The notes: a model not told the origin generated them from the sequence alone. DNA of 46,979 nucleotides from RGEC01 sp964475595 (GCA_964475595.1 CAYYXG010000021.1:1-46979), one strand, 5' to 3'. Shown: positions 1 to 8,770, numbered from the stretch's first letter. Translations and numbers: made by a program.

Positions 1-153
1 GACGGTGGATATGTTGGAAAACCTGAGGCAGTTGAGAGTTAATAGTTGATAGTCTACAGTTGATTTATGCCTGAGTAGGTTTAATTGTTGTGGGTTAAAT
101 AGTTAAAAGAATAATCTGTACGCAACCACGAGCAGTTTGCCATGCTGAGTAGC

Positions 154-180
154 TGTCATGCTGAGCATGTCGAAGCATGA
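154..180. repeat. CATGCTGAG...TCGAAGCATG repeat motif
   Basis: The sequence reads TGTCATGCTGAGCATGTCGA followed by AGCATGA. CATGCT and AGCATG form its inverted ends. A partial copy of CATGCTGAG lies just upstream at 141-149. Very similar motifs are recalled as widespread intergenic repeats in bacterial genomes. Only one full copy is in this window. Confidence 0.45.
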
Positions 181-261
181 TAGCCGCCCTGCCACCCAAA
201 TTCTCCCAACTTTGGGTTGCGGTAAAAGTGCCCCCTCTCCCCATCTCTAATTTTTCTGTAT

Positions 262-269
262 TACCTTTA
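262..269 (+). promoter_or_regulatory. -7 element of MFS gene
   Basis: TACCTTTA matches the Bacteroidota -7 consensus TAnnTTTG at 7 of 8 positions counting n as free. It ends 5 nt before the ATG at 275, so transcription would begin at or next to the start codon. No TTG is seen at the expected -33 distance. Confidence 0.5.
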
Positions 270-274
270 CCCTC

Positions 275-1462
275 ATGTCCGCCGGTGCCATAACCCGCAG
301 CATCTGGGTGCTCTCCCTGGTGAGCCTGTTTACCGACATGGCCTCCGATATGCTCTACCCCGTGATGCCCGCATACCTGCGCAGCATCGGGTTTAGCGTG
401 GCCTTTATCGGGTTGCTCGAAGGCATTGCTGAAGCCGCCGCCGGACTTAGCAAGGGCTACTTCGGCTACTGGAGCGATATGAGCGGAAAACGCCTGCCCT
501 TTGTGCGCCTGGGATACACCCTCAGCGCCCTTTCCAAACCCCTCATGGCCGCCATGGCATATCCTTTGTGGATTTTTTTAGTACGTACCCTCGACCGGCT
601 GGGTAAGGGCATGCGCACCGGCGCCCGCGATGCCATCCTGGCCGACGCTTCTACCCACCAAAACCGTGGTAAAGTTTTTGGCTTCCACCGCAGCATGGAT
701 ACCGTGGGTGCCGCACTGGGACCAGCCCTGGCCCTGATATGGCTGTATTTTCGTCCCGGAGATTACATCCCCCTGTTTTTCATCGCCTTCCTTCCGGGCA
801 TCATCTCCGTGCTGCTGCTGTTTACCCTCAAAGAACAGAACAACCTTGCCCCACAAGGCAAAACGATCACCTTTAGTGACAGTATGCGATGGCTCAAAAC
901 CGCAACGCCCGCATACCGAACCCTGTTATGGGGGCTACTGCTGTTTGCCTCCATCAACAGCGCTGAAATTTTTCTGTTGCTGCGCGCCAAAGATCTGGGC
1001 ATGACCGACGCCGGTGTTGTAGGACTCTACATTTTCTACAACCTCATTTTTGCCTTGCTGGCCTACCCCCTCGGTCGCCTCTCCGATACCATGGGCATGA
1101 AGCGCATTTTCCTGCTGGGACTGGCCTTGTTCGCAATCACTTACCTGGGCATGGCCCTGTTTAGTTCCACCACTGCCATCATCGCGCTGTTCTTTGTGTA
1201 TGGGGGATTTGCTGCTGCCACCGACGGACTTGCAAAGGCATGGATCAGCAAGGTGTGCGGCCCTCGCGAAAAAGCCGTTGGACTGGGCACATTTGCCGGA
1301 CTGCAAAGTCTGTCGTTACTGCTGGCCAGCGTTTGGGCCGGCTTGCTGTGGGATATCACAGGCCCTATGACCGTATTTCTGCTGACCGCCGGCCTGAGCA
1401 TTCCCGTGGGTTTGTATTTCCTGTTGAAGGTGAAGGAAATTGACCCCACCGAAAAACCTTAG
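275..1462 (+). CDS. Major facilitator superfamily transporter
   Basis: This 395-residue hydrophobic protein has about 12 predicted membrane segments, the usual MFS architecture and length. The N-terminal half has the acidic/aromatic helix 1 (SLFTDMASDMLYP) and, between helices 2 and 3, a GYWSDMSGKR loop resembling MFS motif A (G-x3-D-x2-G-x-R/K). A DRLGKGMRTGARDA segment matches a conserved loop of this subfamily. It should work in the inner membrane; the substrate cannot be read from sequence. It stands alone before an SDR gene 26 bp away that has its own promoter signal. The ATG follows the -7 element directly, which supports this start. Confidence 0.85.
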   Translation: MSAGAITRSIWVLSLVSLFTDMASDMLYPVMPAYLRSIGFSVAFIGLLEGIAEAAAGLSKGYFGYWSDMSGKRLPFVRLGYTLSALSKPLMAAMAYPLWIFLVRTLDRLGKGMRTGARDAILADASTHQNRGKVFGFHRSMDTVGAALGPALALIWLYFRPGDYIPLFFIAFLPGIISVLLLFTLKEQNNLAPQGKTITFSDSMRWLKTATPAYRTLLWGLLLFASINSAEIFLLLRAKDLGMTDAGVVGLYIFYNLIFALLAYPLGRLSDTMGMKRIFLLGLALFAITYLGMALFSSTTAIIALFFVYGGFAAATDGLAKAWISKVCGPREKAVGLGTFAGLQSLSLLLASVWAGLLWDITGPMTVFLLTAGLSIPVGLYFLLKVKEIDPTEKP

Positions 1463-1476
1463 GTTTTCAAAACTGT

Positions 1477-1484
1477 TACCTTTA
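1477..1484 (+). promoter_or_regulatory. -7 element of SDR gene
   Basis: TACCTTTA ends 4 nt before the ATG at 1489. The sequence TTACCTTTACC is the same as before the MFS gene, suggesting both genes are started separately from similar promoters. Confidence 0.5.
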
Positions 1485-1488
1485 CCGC

Positions 1489-2268
1489 ATGAAAACCCAA
1501 AAAACAGCCCTTGTTACCGGTGCTTCGGGCGGCCTGGGACTTGAATTTGCCCGACTGCTGGCGGCAGACGGATACCGCGTTGTGCTAGTGGCACGCAATG
1601 AATCTGCCCTGAGGGATGTGGCTTCAGAACTGCAATCGCTGTATGGCGCAGAAGCCCACTGCTACCCCACAGACCTCTCCAAACCGGAAAACGTAGAGAC
1701 CCTGTTACAACAACTTACATCTGACAACCTTAGCATTGATTGCTTGATCAACAATGCCGGTTTTGGAGATGCCGGCTATTTTTTGGATAAGCCATTTTCC
1801 CTGCACCGGGAAATGATGATGCTGAATATGTTCGCCCTTACCCGACTCACCCATGCCCTGGCCATGGAAATGAAAGCCAAAGGACACGGCTACATCCTGA
1901 ACCTGGCCTCTACGGCTGCTTTTCAGCCCGCCCCTGCCTTCGCACTGTATGCTGCCACCAAATCGTTTGTACTCAGCTTCAGCGAAGCACTGCGCTACGA
2001 ACTGCGTCAATCCGGGGTGAGCATAACGGTTTCCTGCCCCGGCCCCACGGAAACGGCTTTTCATGACCGTGCTGCCACCCGCACTTCCAAAATTATGCAA
2101 ATGGGCATGATGAAACCCGAAGTAGTGGCCGAACAGGCCTATAAAGCCCTTAAAGCCGGAAAAAGAAGGGTGGTTCACGGATGGCTCAATAAATTGCTGG
2201 TGCTGAGCGGAGCCATTACCCCACGGGGATTGCTCATAAAGGCCACCCACGACCTGATGAAGCCGTAA
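1489..2268 (+). CDS. SDR family oxidoreductase
   Basis: A 259-residue classical short-chain dehydrogenase/reductase. Visible motifs are the dinucleotide-binding TGASGGLG (residues 10-17), the D-L after the third strand (62-63), NNAG (88-91), catalytic Ser141 and the Y154-x3-K158 pair. The family uses NAD(P)H to reduce or oxidise carbonyls and alcohols. The C-terminal part (PETEV-like variable region, then a hydrophobic helix) resembles DltE/YqjQ-type SDRs of unknown substrate. It is cytosolic, with no signal peptide. Function beyond oxidoreductase is not determined. Confidence 0.85.
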   Translation: MKTQKTALVTGASGGLGLEFARLLAADGYRVVLVARNESALRDVASELQSLYGAEAHCYPTDLSKPENVETLLQQLTSDNLSIDCLINNAGFGDAGYFLDKPFSLHREMMMLNMFALTRLTHALAMEMKAKGHGYILNLASTAAFQPAPAFALYAATKSFVLSFSEALRYELRQSGVSITVSCPGPTETAFHDRAATRTSKIMQMGMMKPEVVAEQAYKALKAGKRRVVHGWLNKLLVLSGAITPRGLLIKATHDLMKP

Positions 2269-2358
2269 AGGGTTTAGTGGGAGAATGGTTTAATCGTTGA
2301 ATACGATTATCGGTTTGCCTAAGAATTTTATGTATTGCAGTATTGTTGAAACGACGGC

Positions 2359-2805
2359 TTATGCCAGCACATCCCAGGTTCTATCTGCCAGCAATCGCAC
2401 CGTGTGCAGAAATTCTGCAAAAGGCATTTCCTTGCCCCATTCATAGGGCGCCACCATGCTCAGCACCTGGGTGCCATCGTGTTTTTGGTATAGGTGGTAA
2501 ATGCCGCCAATCACGGGCTCAAAATTGATGGATGCCTGATAAATGGCATGGCTCACCTCCAATCGCTTTTCTATGTCACGGGCCTGCTGTATCAGCAGGG
2601 CGGCTTGCTTGCGCAGCATGTCAATCTGCTGCTGGGCCTGATGTTGCATGGCCTCATGGGCATTGGCCTTCAACAGGCGCTTGTCGATGGGCTCAATTTT
2701 GGGCGAACTCACCGACAGGGCATACGGGGCCTGGCTCAGCTCCCCCTGGTACAGGGCATCCTTGAGGTAATCGGGCCTGTTGTCAATGACTTCGTTTTCT
2801 TCCAT
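2359..2805 (-). CDS. DUF2452 domain protein
   Basis: A 148-residue soluble protein recognised as the DUF2452 family, found mainly in Bacteroidota; no function is established. The ATG at 2805 gives the start MEENEVIDNR; an in-frame TTG at 2823 would add six residues and is less likely. The middle (about 55-95) is a charged, heptad-like helix (QHQAQQQIDMLRKQAALLI). The C-terminal part, with GGIYHLYQK and APYEWG, is the conserved core. It lies 38 bp downstream of the Plug gene on the same strand and may be cotranscribed. Confidence 0.7.
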   Translation of the reverse strand: MEENEVIDNRPDYLKDALYQGELSQAPYALSVSSPKIEPIDKRLLKANAHEAMQHQAQQQIDMLRKQAALLIQQARDIEKRLEVSHAIYQASINFEPVIGGIYHLYQKHDGTQVLSMVAPYEWGKEMPFAEFLHTVRLLADRTWDVLA

Positions 2806-2842
2806 GGGCGTATACACTAACAACCATAAGGGTCATTTTGTT

Positions 2843-4129
2843 CTAACGCTTACCCCGGGTGTTTTCCAGTCCGTAGCCAATCAGTTCGTCGTAGTTCATG
2901 GTCTGATTGCGGTGATACATTAAAACCATATAATTGTTCTCTGTTTCACTATGAGACCCTTCGAAGTGTCTGGTATCCACCGAACCGTCTGCAGGGTCGT
3001 AAACCGCATAAGAATAGTTGTAGTAGGCCTGTTTTAAGGGTATGACTGCCTCGTAGGTCTTGTTATCCGGATTGTAGAACATTTCACAATCGGGGTGTAT
3101 GCGCCAGTCGCTAAGTTCACCGTACACAAATACTTTTTTGTTTTTGAGCTCTTCATCGCTTTTGAGCGTGAAATGCACAAAGCAGTAGTCACCCTCAGCA
3201 GAAGCCCCCGAAGGCAGCGGAATATCCCTGCTAAACAAGAAATAGCGCCCATTGTAATCGGCCCAGTTAAAATAGCGGTCAAAGCGGCGCGTCTGGTCGT
3301 TGATCAGCACAATATGCTTTTGCCCGGCCACATTGAAACGCTGTTTCACTCCGGCGGTACTTTGGCGAAAACTGCGGATGTCGAAAAAACGGAATTCGTT
3401 CAGCCCCTCAAACTGATTGCCGGTCTGGTACTGGTAATTGTAGCTGTTACCGGAAATAAACTGCGGTGCCAGTCCGGTGTTGGCACTTATCCATTCCCCA
3501 TTGCGCAGTATGACGGCCTTGAGATCCTGGTAGGGTTTGGGCATAAAGTAATTGTCTGTCAGCACAAAGTTGAAATTCACCTGCTGGTGGGTGGGACGAA
3601 GTTCAACCTGCGAACTTTGAATGACGGTAAGATCCACACGGCCCTTCATATCCAGTACCACCAGACGACGAGAAAGCACGATATCGGTTTCGTCATAATT
3701 TCGGTACACTACGAGCAGGTAGTTTCCCGAAATCTTCGGTGTAGTGTTGGCAGACGGCACTACCGCCTCGTAGTGAACAAATTTCATGAGCGTGCCATTG
3801 CTAAAAACAACCGTTTCAATATTTTCGTAGCCCTGCCCGTTTAGGTATTGGTTTTTCTGCAAAGCAGTGGGGTTCCAAAGGGCATCGCAGTGTATGAGGG
3901 TGTATTGGTAGTAATCCCGCTCATCGGTAAGCTGATCAAATTCCAGTTTCAGGGAGCCGGTTTCACCCATTTGCACCAGGGGAAAAGGAAATCCCGAGGT
4001 AGAATTTTCCATTTTAACGGTGCGAATGTCTTTCTCATAGATGGCATTGGCATAGCGTAAGGAGCTGTCTTTGGTAGCCCAAAGGCAAACAGGAATGAAC
4101 AGAAGCAGGCCGGCGACAAAATTTCTCAT
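2843..4129 (-). CDS. Type IX secretion system Plug protein (DUF5103)
   Basis: A 428-residue secreted protein matching the DUF5103 family. In Flavobacterium johnsoniae the Plug protein of this family closes the periplasmic side of the giant SprA outer-membrane translocon, so it should act in the periplasm with SprA. The start at 4129 (MRNFVAGLLLFIPVCLWA) gives a clean signal peptide ending near residue 19; an upstream in-frame ATG at 4195 would bury it behind 22 residues and is rejected. Conserved family traits are the early DIRTV strand and the beta-rich body with YYQYTLIHC, RDYYQ and NNYMVLM-like strands. Other sprA/T9SS core genes are not nearby, but T9SS cargo genes occur across the window. 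Confidence 0.8.
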   Translation of the reverse strand: MRNFVAGLLLFIPVCLWATKDSSLRYANAIYEKDIRTVKMENSTSGFPFPLVQMGETGSLKLEFDQLTDERDYYQYTLIHCDALWNPTALQKNQYLNGQGYENIETVVFSNGTLMKFVHYEAVVPSANTTPKISGNYLLVVYRNYDETDIVLSRRLVVLDMKGRVDLTVIQSSQVELRPTHQQVNFNFVLTDNYFMPKPYQDLKAVILRNGEWISANTGLAPQFISGNSYNYQYQTGNQFEGLNEFRFFDIRSFRQSTAGVKQRFNVAGQKHIVLINDQTRRFDRYFNWADYNGRYFLFSRDIPLPSGASAEGDYCFVHFTLKSDEELKNKKVFVYGELSDWRIHPDCEMFYNPDNKTYEAVIPLKQAYYNYSYAVYDPADGSVDTRHFEGSHSETENNYMVLMYHRNQTMNYDELIGYGLENTRGKR

Positions 4130-4146
4130 GCTGATAATCGTTATTC

Positions 4147-4154
4147 CAAATGTA
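4147..4154 (-). promoter_or_regulatory. -7 element of Plug gene
   Basis: Read on the minus strand, TACATTTG is an exact match to TAnnTTTG and ends 17 nt before the ATG at 4129. No clear TTG at the -33 position. Confidence 0.5.
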
Positions 4155-4545
4155 TGCCAAAAAAAGTATTTTGTACAGAAGAAAGGGAAGACCACTAAAG
4201 GTTTTAAGCTAATCTGATTGCGAAAAAGAATGCATAATTAGCAAAATACACACAAAAATACGGGTTGTTTTTTTGTGTGAATTAACAATGACGGCTATTT
4301 GAGATATGCTTAGACCGCAGGAGGCACGTCATTATTGAAAGAAAGCCACTCCATATTCGTGTAATCTTTGTATATCAACGTTTTTGAAGGTTATCAGCTC
4401 CCATATATATAAAGGAACGCACGCACGTGCGTCACGCATTAATATATTAGAAAAGTACTATATAAACAAATTTTTATAAAAGTTTTTTGTGAACGAATGT
4501 GCATAAACAATGGGGCAAAATAATCGCGAAATAGTGGCAATAAAA
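4155..4545. other. AT-rich intergenic region
   Basis: About 390 bases between the divergent Plug and AAA+ genes with no convincing ORF. It is AT-rich, with T tracts and TATATATA, and holds one perfect 12-bp GC-rich palindrome (4421-4432). No RNA gene is recognised. Confidence 0.5.
4421..4432. repeat. 12-bp perfect palindrome
   Basis: ACGCACGTGCGT is perfectly self-complementary and stands out in AT-rich surroundings. The adjoining bases extend the ACGC/GCGT theme without strict symmetry. It lies about 115 bp upstream of the AAA+ gene promoter and could be a regulator site; this is inference only. Confidence 0.35.
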
Positions 4546-4577
4546 TTTGATTTTTTGGAGATTGTATATTATATTTG
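4546..4577 (+). promoter_or_regulatory. Promoter of AAA+ ATPase gene
   Basis: TTTG at 4546-4549, a 20-nt spacer and TATATTTG at 4570-4577 together match the Bacteroidota sigma-ABfr promoter (TTTG-N19ish-TAnnTTTG). This is the best two-part promoter in the window. It would give a 5' leader of about 85 nt before the ATG at 4670, unlike the near-leaderless genes around it. Confidence 0.65.
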
Positions 4578-4669
4578 TTGTTCATCCCTTTTCCAACTTA
4601 ACGCTAAAACAAAAAACACCACAAAAGTGGCTCCCTCCCCCTTTGTGCTTAAAAAAGAAAAATAATATC

Positions 4670-6400
4670 ATGAAAAATAAAAAAACTTCCCATTCTTCTG
4701 CCATCGAGAGCGCATTGCGTTCGGCGTACCTGGAAATTCAATCAACCTGCATGGTTGGCAGGGCCTGGAATGACATGCCTGCCTTGACGGCGCTATCCCA
4801 CAAGATCCGGTTGGCCGTGGAAGAGGTTGCCGTGGTGGCCGTGGTATTTGTGCGGGGTGAAGAGGTATTGCATGTGGGGGAAAAATTCTGCACCCAGCTG
4901 CTTCAGAGTCACTTCAACAGAAATGGTAACCGCTTGCGCACCGTATTGAGGCGGCTGTGTGCTACCGGGGTGCTGGATATTAACCGCGACCGCGAATCGG
5001 GGTATGCCGCCTACAGTTTGAGCAACGAAACTGAACGCGCCATTGACGATGATGATGCAGAGGGTTTTAAAGGCGCTGCCCCACAGGGTCTGGATGCTAC
5101 TTTGCAGTATATCAACCGCAAATTGCTGGACCGTGACCACATGCTGGCCAAACACGTGGGAGAGCAAATTGAACTGGCCAAGCGCCACAACCAAGACCTG
5201 ACACTGATAAAATACATGGAAGACAAGATGGCCTTTTGCGGTATTGAGGAGTGGTTTACACTGATGGCCATTTGTGCCAAAGCAGCCATTGAAAATGAGC
5301 CCTTCAATTTTGTGTACCTGGATAATTATATCCATATCTGCCGTTCAGATATACAGCGACTAAGGCAGGAAATCCTGGACGGCACCTGGCAGCCCATGCA
5401 GGAAGGACTGGTGGAAATAACCGGCGCCAATGTGGTGGATTTTAACCCGGACCTACAACTCACTGAGGCGGGCTTTGAACGCTTTCTGGGTGAGCTTGAC
5501 CCCGTGATTTTAAAAATGATCCGCCGCAAGATGGCATCTGTGCGCACCCCCATGATACAACCCCATGAGGTGAGCAAGGTAAACTTGTATTTTAGCCCCG
5601 CACTGCAGCGGAAAACAGAGCGCCTTACCAACCTGCTGACGGTAGAAGGTTTTAAGAAATTTCAGGGCAGCATGTCCAAAACCGACCGCATGCGGGGCAT
5701 TACCCTATTGTTTCACGGGGGGCCCGGTTGTGGCAAAACGGAGTTTGCGTTGCAATTATCACGCATCACCAAAAGGCCTGTAATGAAAATACAGGTGACC
5801 GATTTCATGAGCAAATGGGTGGGCGATTCCGAAGCCAACCTCAAACGGGTATTTTCGGATTATCGCAGACTTTGTGAGCGGCTGGAAGTGCAGCCCATTT
5901 TGTTTTTGAACGAATGCGATCAGATTATCGGCAAGCGCCTGAATGCACAGACTGGCGTGGAGCAAATGCAAAATGGGATTCAGAATCTGGTGTTGGAGGA
6001 AATGGAAACTTTCGGGGGCATATTGATTGGCACCACCAACCTCACCCACAATATGGATCCGGCATTCGAAAGGCGCTGGACCATCAAACTGCAGTTCGAT
6101 CCCCCCAATACACAGGCCATGGCTGCCATCTGGAAGAGCCAGATTAAGGGATTGCGCCAAACTGAAGCGGAATTGCTGGCCAACGCATTTGCATTAACCC
6201 CGGGTGAAATCTCCAATGTGGCGCGGCGTTTTGCGGCCGAGAAACTGCTGGGTCTGGAAGACACGCGGTTAAACACACTTATAGAACTTTGCGAAACCGA
6301 GCGCTACAGTTCTGTAAAAGCAACCGGAGTTCCCCTGGGTTTCAGAATGCCCGGACGGCAGGAGATGGACATGCAAAAGGAAAGAAGGAAAGCCGGATAA
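4670..6400 (+). CDS. AAA+ ATPase with N-terminal helical/winged-helix region
   Basis: A 576-residue protein; the ATG at 4670 is chosen because the longer frame from 4547 would overlap the promoter. The C-terminal half is an AAA+ core: Walker A HGGPGCGKT (residues 349-357), Walker B ILFLNECD (411-417) with Asn414 where most family members have Asp, sensor-1 GTTNL, and an arginine pair in DPAFERRW. This core resembles the SpoVK/Ycf46/Vps4-like group. The N-terminal part looks like a winged helix (HFNRNGNRLRTVLRRLCATGVL, quoted in pieces: HFNRNGNRL and RRLCATGVL) followed by a helical region. Partners and substrates are unknown. It is flanked by its own promoter and a strong terminator, so it is a single-gene unit. 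Confidence 0.75.
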   Translation: MKNKKTSHSSAIESALRSAYLEIQSTCMVGRAWNDMPALTALSHKIRLAVEEVAVVAVVFVRGEEVLHVGEKFCTQLLQSHFNRNGNRLRTVLRRLCATGVLDINRDRESGYAAYSLSNETERAIDDDDAEGFKGAAPQGLDATLQYINRKLLDRDHMLAKHVGEQIELAKRHNQDLTLIKYMEDKMAFCGIEEWFTLMAICAKAAIENEPFNFVYLDNYIHICRSDIQRLRQEILDGTWQPMQEGLVEITGANVVDFNPDLQLTEAGFERFLGELDPVILKMIRRKMASVRTPMIQPHEVSKVNLYFSPALQRKTERLTNLLTVEGFKKFQGSMSKTDRMRGITLLFHGGPGCGKTEFALQLSRITKRPVMKIQVTDFMSKWVGDSEANLKRVFSDYRRLCERLEVQPILFLNECDQIIGKRLNAQTGVEQMQNGIQNLVLEEMETFGGILIGTTNLTHNMDPAFERRWTIKLQFDPPNTQAMAAIWKSQIKGLRQTEAELLANAFALTPGEISNVARRFAAEKLLGLEDTRLNTLIELCETERYSSVKATGVPLGFRMPGRQEMDMQKERRKAG

Positions 6401-6405
6401 AGAAT

Positions 6406-6434
6406 AAGGGCGGGGTAATTCCCGCCCTTTTTTT
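6406..6434 (+). terminator. Rho-independent terminator after AAA+ gene
   Basis: The stem AAGGGCGGG (6406-6414) pairs with CCCGCCCTT (6421-6429) around a 6-nt loop and runs into seven T's. It lies 6 nt after the stop codon. Confidence 0.9.
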
Positions 6435-6462
6435 ATCAATAAATGCGTGTATTTATATGAAT

Positions 6463-6750
6463 TTATTTCCCCTTGGTTTTGCGATTTTTAATGCTATCCA
6501 GCTGCTGACGATTTGTAGTGCCATGCTCTATGCGCTTCACTTTAAGGGAATCCCCGGCATATTTAGCACTGTCTTTTTGCGCAGCATTCGTTTTCTTGGA
6601 TATTACGGTATCTTGGGTTAAAACTCCACTTTTAATTCCGTCTTTTTCCGCCGCAGTCGACTTTGCGGTTGTATTGTTTTTTGCAGATTGACAACCAAAA
6701 AACAAACTAATTGTAACCAAACAACTACTCAGCAATAATAATTTTTTCAT
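6463..6750 (-). CDS. Small lipoprotein, unknown function
   Basis: A 95-residue protein starting MKKLLLLSSCLVTISLFFGC, a signal peptide with lipobox LFFGC (Cys20), so a membrane lipoprotein. The mature part is Lys/Thr/Ser-rich, hydrophilic and probably unstructured (KNNTTAKSTAAEKDGIKSG). It overlaps the 3' end of the upstream T9SS cargo gene by 26 bp in another frame, suggesting translational coupling. No family is recognised. Its convergent neighbour is the AAA+ gene, whose terminator lies just beyond. Confidence 0.6.
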   Translation of the reverse strand: MKKLLLLSSCLVTISLFFGCQSAKNNTTAKSTAAEKDGIKSGVLTQDTVISKKTNAAQKDSAKYAGDSLKVKRIEHGTTNRQQLDSIKNRKTKGK

Positions 6751-8596
6751 TCTTTAAAACATTATCATTAGATGCTATTGTTAACTGATAAGTGCCTGGT
6801 TTTAGGGGTGTTTTATTAAAGCTAAAAGCATTGTCTCCTGCATGACAGATGCCATTAAACAAATTCACTACCAATGAACCTTTACTGTCATAAATATTGA
6901 TGTTGATATCTGCAGTTATGGGATTTTGAAAACTTACAACAAATTCCCTAATGATGGGATTAGGGGAAGTTGCGGGTTTATTGATGTTACTATTGGATTG
7001 GTGGATGGAAGCAGGATTTTGCCCGATTGAGGCAATCCAGGTTTCCCATACGTTCATGTCTGAACCGTACATACCATTCATCCATAAAGTTGGACCTGTG
7101 CTGTTGTATCTCCTGGCAATTCCGGTGTAATCCCCCCACCGTTCAGGCTTACTGGTAGGGGATATATAGCTGCTAAAACCCTCGCCTGATTTGATGAGAA
7201 TTGACGAACTCCACTGCATGTTATTGTCGCAATTAACAGCCCGTATCTCCGGATATATATCGGCCCCGGTTCTCAAAAAACCAATCAATACAGACTTATC
7301 GGTGGTCGAATTACCGCTGGAAGCCACAGCAGGATAGGCATATTCATAACCTGTTAATCCGAAGGGAGATGATGTGTTTGTTCTATTTACCACATCCAGG
7401 CGATTGTAATTAATTCCACTGTAACCATCCTGATAATCAGAATGGAAAACAAAGTGAATGATGCCATTCAGATAAAAGCCCGAAAGAGACCTGCAATCTC
7501 CATTATCAATCTTGCGTGTGCTGCCTTTCTGACTGCCATCACCGGAGGGAGAATAGGCCTTGGTACTGATGCTGTAATGGTTGATTGTTTCATCCGTTGC
7601 TGACATATCATCGGTAAGGTCATACAAATTGATGGTAGAAGCACCTGCCGGACTGGTAGATACCAAATAGCACCCTGGACCGTAATTACCCTGCCCTCCT
7701 GATACAGGCAACAGCGTAAATGGGGCATTTTTCAAACTGTGCCAATACTGATAATTAAGACTCTGACCGGAAAAACCCGCTTTTTTGTTGATTTGGTAAA
7801 GAAGCGCCCTGTCAAATGTCCCATTATTGGTGAATGCATTGCCGGATATATACAATTCATTGGTGGACACCGCCATTTTGGGGTAATCAAACCATGTGCT
7901 ATTGTTTAACGGATTACCGGTAATTTTATACCGATACCAGGCGTCATTGGGGTTATCGGTTGTTGAGAAGCAAATGAGCAAGTGTGAATTTGCGGAAGAC
8001 CCTGAGCACTCTTGTGCGAAAAACACAAATTTGTTCTCACCGGCATCATACAGCACTACAGGGTCGCAAACCGAGGAAATATTGGCATCATTGAAGAAAG
8101 TAGCAATAGAGCGGGTATACAGTAATTGTCCGTTTGTATTGTAGAACTGAATGAGGGTATTGGAAACGCTGACGATGTAACCCGAATTGGAAATGGCGAT
8201 CGAGTTGTCCATGGGTGAGTAACCGTTGTTCCGATTACCCTCGAAATTGGAACCCATAACAGGCGCTGCAAGCCTTCTTTGTAGTTTTTCCTGACTTGCA
8301 GCAGGCATCACATTGCGCTGCTTCAACAAATTCTTACTATTTTTTATCTGTTCCAGCAAAGAGTCATTGTGTTTGTATTGTTTTATGCACTTGGTAGTGA
8401 GAATGGGGGTCCAAAGCAGATCTGCTGTTTGCGGAATTATCACGCCTCCCATTTCAGCGGAAAGTTCTTCGGATTTAATAAAATCCGACTGCCCGGAGTG
8501 CGCAGCAATTAAATGGGGTTTTATGGATTGCGAATAACCTGCTGTAATACTGCTCAGGATTATAAACAGGGAGGTTAGAATGTTTTTATCTATCAT
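6725..8596 (-). CDS. Secreted protein with T9SS type A sorting domain
   Basis: A 623-residue exported protein. It has an N-terminal signal peptide (MIDKNILTSLFIILSSITAG), a long central region and a C-terminal T9SS type A sorting domain (about 545-623: NPIIREFVVSF, INIYDSKGSLV, LKPGTYQLTI). The central region has repeated Ser/Asn/Gly-rich beta strands with WFDYPKMAVS and GNCRS-like segments typical of a beta-propeller-like extracellular protein, but I cannot name a family. It should cross the outer membrane by T9SS and be anchored or released. Base composition is more AT-rich than the upstream genes. Confidence 0.7.
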   Translation of the reverse strand: MIDKNILTSLFIILSSITAGYSQSIKPHLIAAHSGQSDFIKSEELSAEMGGVIIPQTADLLWTPILTTKCIKQYKHNDSLLEQIKNSKNLLKQRNVMPAASQEKLQRRLAAPVMGSNFEGNRNNGYSPMDNSIAISNSGYIVSVSNTLIQFYNTNGQLLYTRSIATFFNDANISSVCDPVVLYDAGENKFVFFAQECSGSSANSHLLICFSTTDNPNDAWYRYKITGNPLNNSTWFDYPKMAVSTNELYISGNAFTNNGTFDRALLYQINKKAGFSGQSLNYQYWHSLKNAPFTLLPVSGGQGNYGPGCYLVSTSPAGASTINLYDLTDDMSATDETINHYSISTKAYSPSGDGSQKGSTRKIDNGDCRSLSGFYLNGIIHFVFHSDYQDGYSGINYNRLDVVNRTNTSSPFGLTGYEYAYPAVASSGNSTTDKSVLIGFLRTGADIYPEIRAVNCDNNMQWSSSILIKSGEGFSSYISPTSKPERWGDYTGIARRYNSTGPTLWMNGMYGSDMNVWETWIASIGQNPASIHQSNSNINKPATSPNPIIREFVVSFQNPITADININIYDSKGSLVVNLFNGICHAGDNAFSFNKTPLKPGTYQLTIASNDNVLKNEKIIIAE

Positions 8597-8758
8597 ATTA
8601 ACGTTGCTAAAACATTACGTTTTTTAATTCAATAAGAAAATGTTTTTATTGTTCATACAAATAAAACCAATATCCATTGTTCCTCAAAATTAATTTTATA
8701 GTACGAATTAAAACTAGCTAGCCAAACTCTAATCACCTAAAAAATTAACCATTCCCCC

Positions 8759-8766
8759 TTCCTTTG
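8759..8766 (+). promoter_or_regulatory. -7 element of small membrane protein gene
   Basis: TTCCTTTG differs from TAnnTTTG by one base and ends 4 nt before the ATG at 8771, the same arrangement as at several other genes here. Confidence 0.4.
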
Positions 8767-8770
8767 CACC

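Larger units (their letters stand above)
1..274. other. Gene-free left edge
   Basis: No complete gene is visible. Two forward frames are open from base 1 and stop within 50 bases (TAA at 40-42, TGA at 47-49), so the last codons of a gene from outside the window may be present; I cannot tell which frame. The rest is low-complexity AGTTGA-like sequence, one dispersed-repeat motif (154-180) and the promoter of the MFS gene. Confidence 0.4.

Noticed and set aside
4547..4669. N-terminal extension of the AAA+ ATPase upstream of 4670
   Set aside because: It would begin inside the promoter (TTTG to TATATTTG) and the added residues have no family resemblance.
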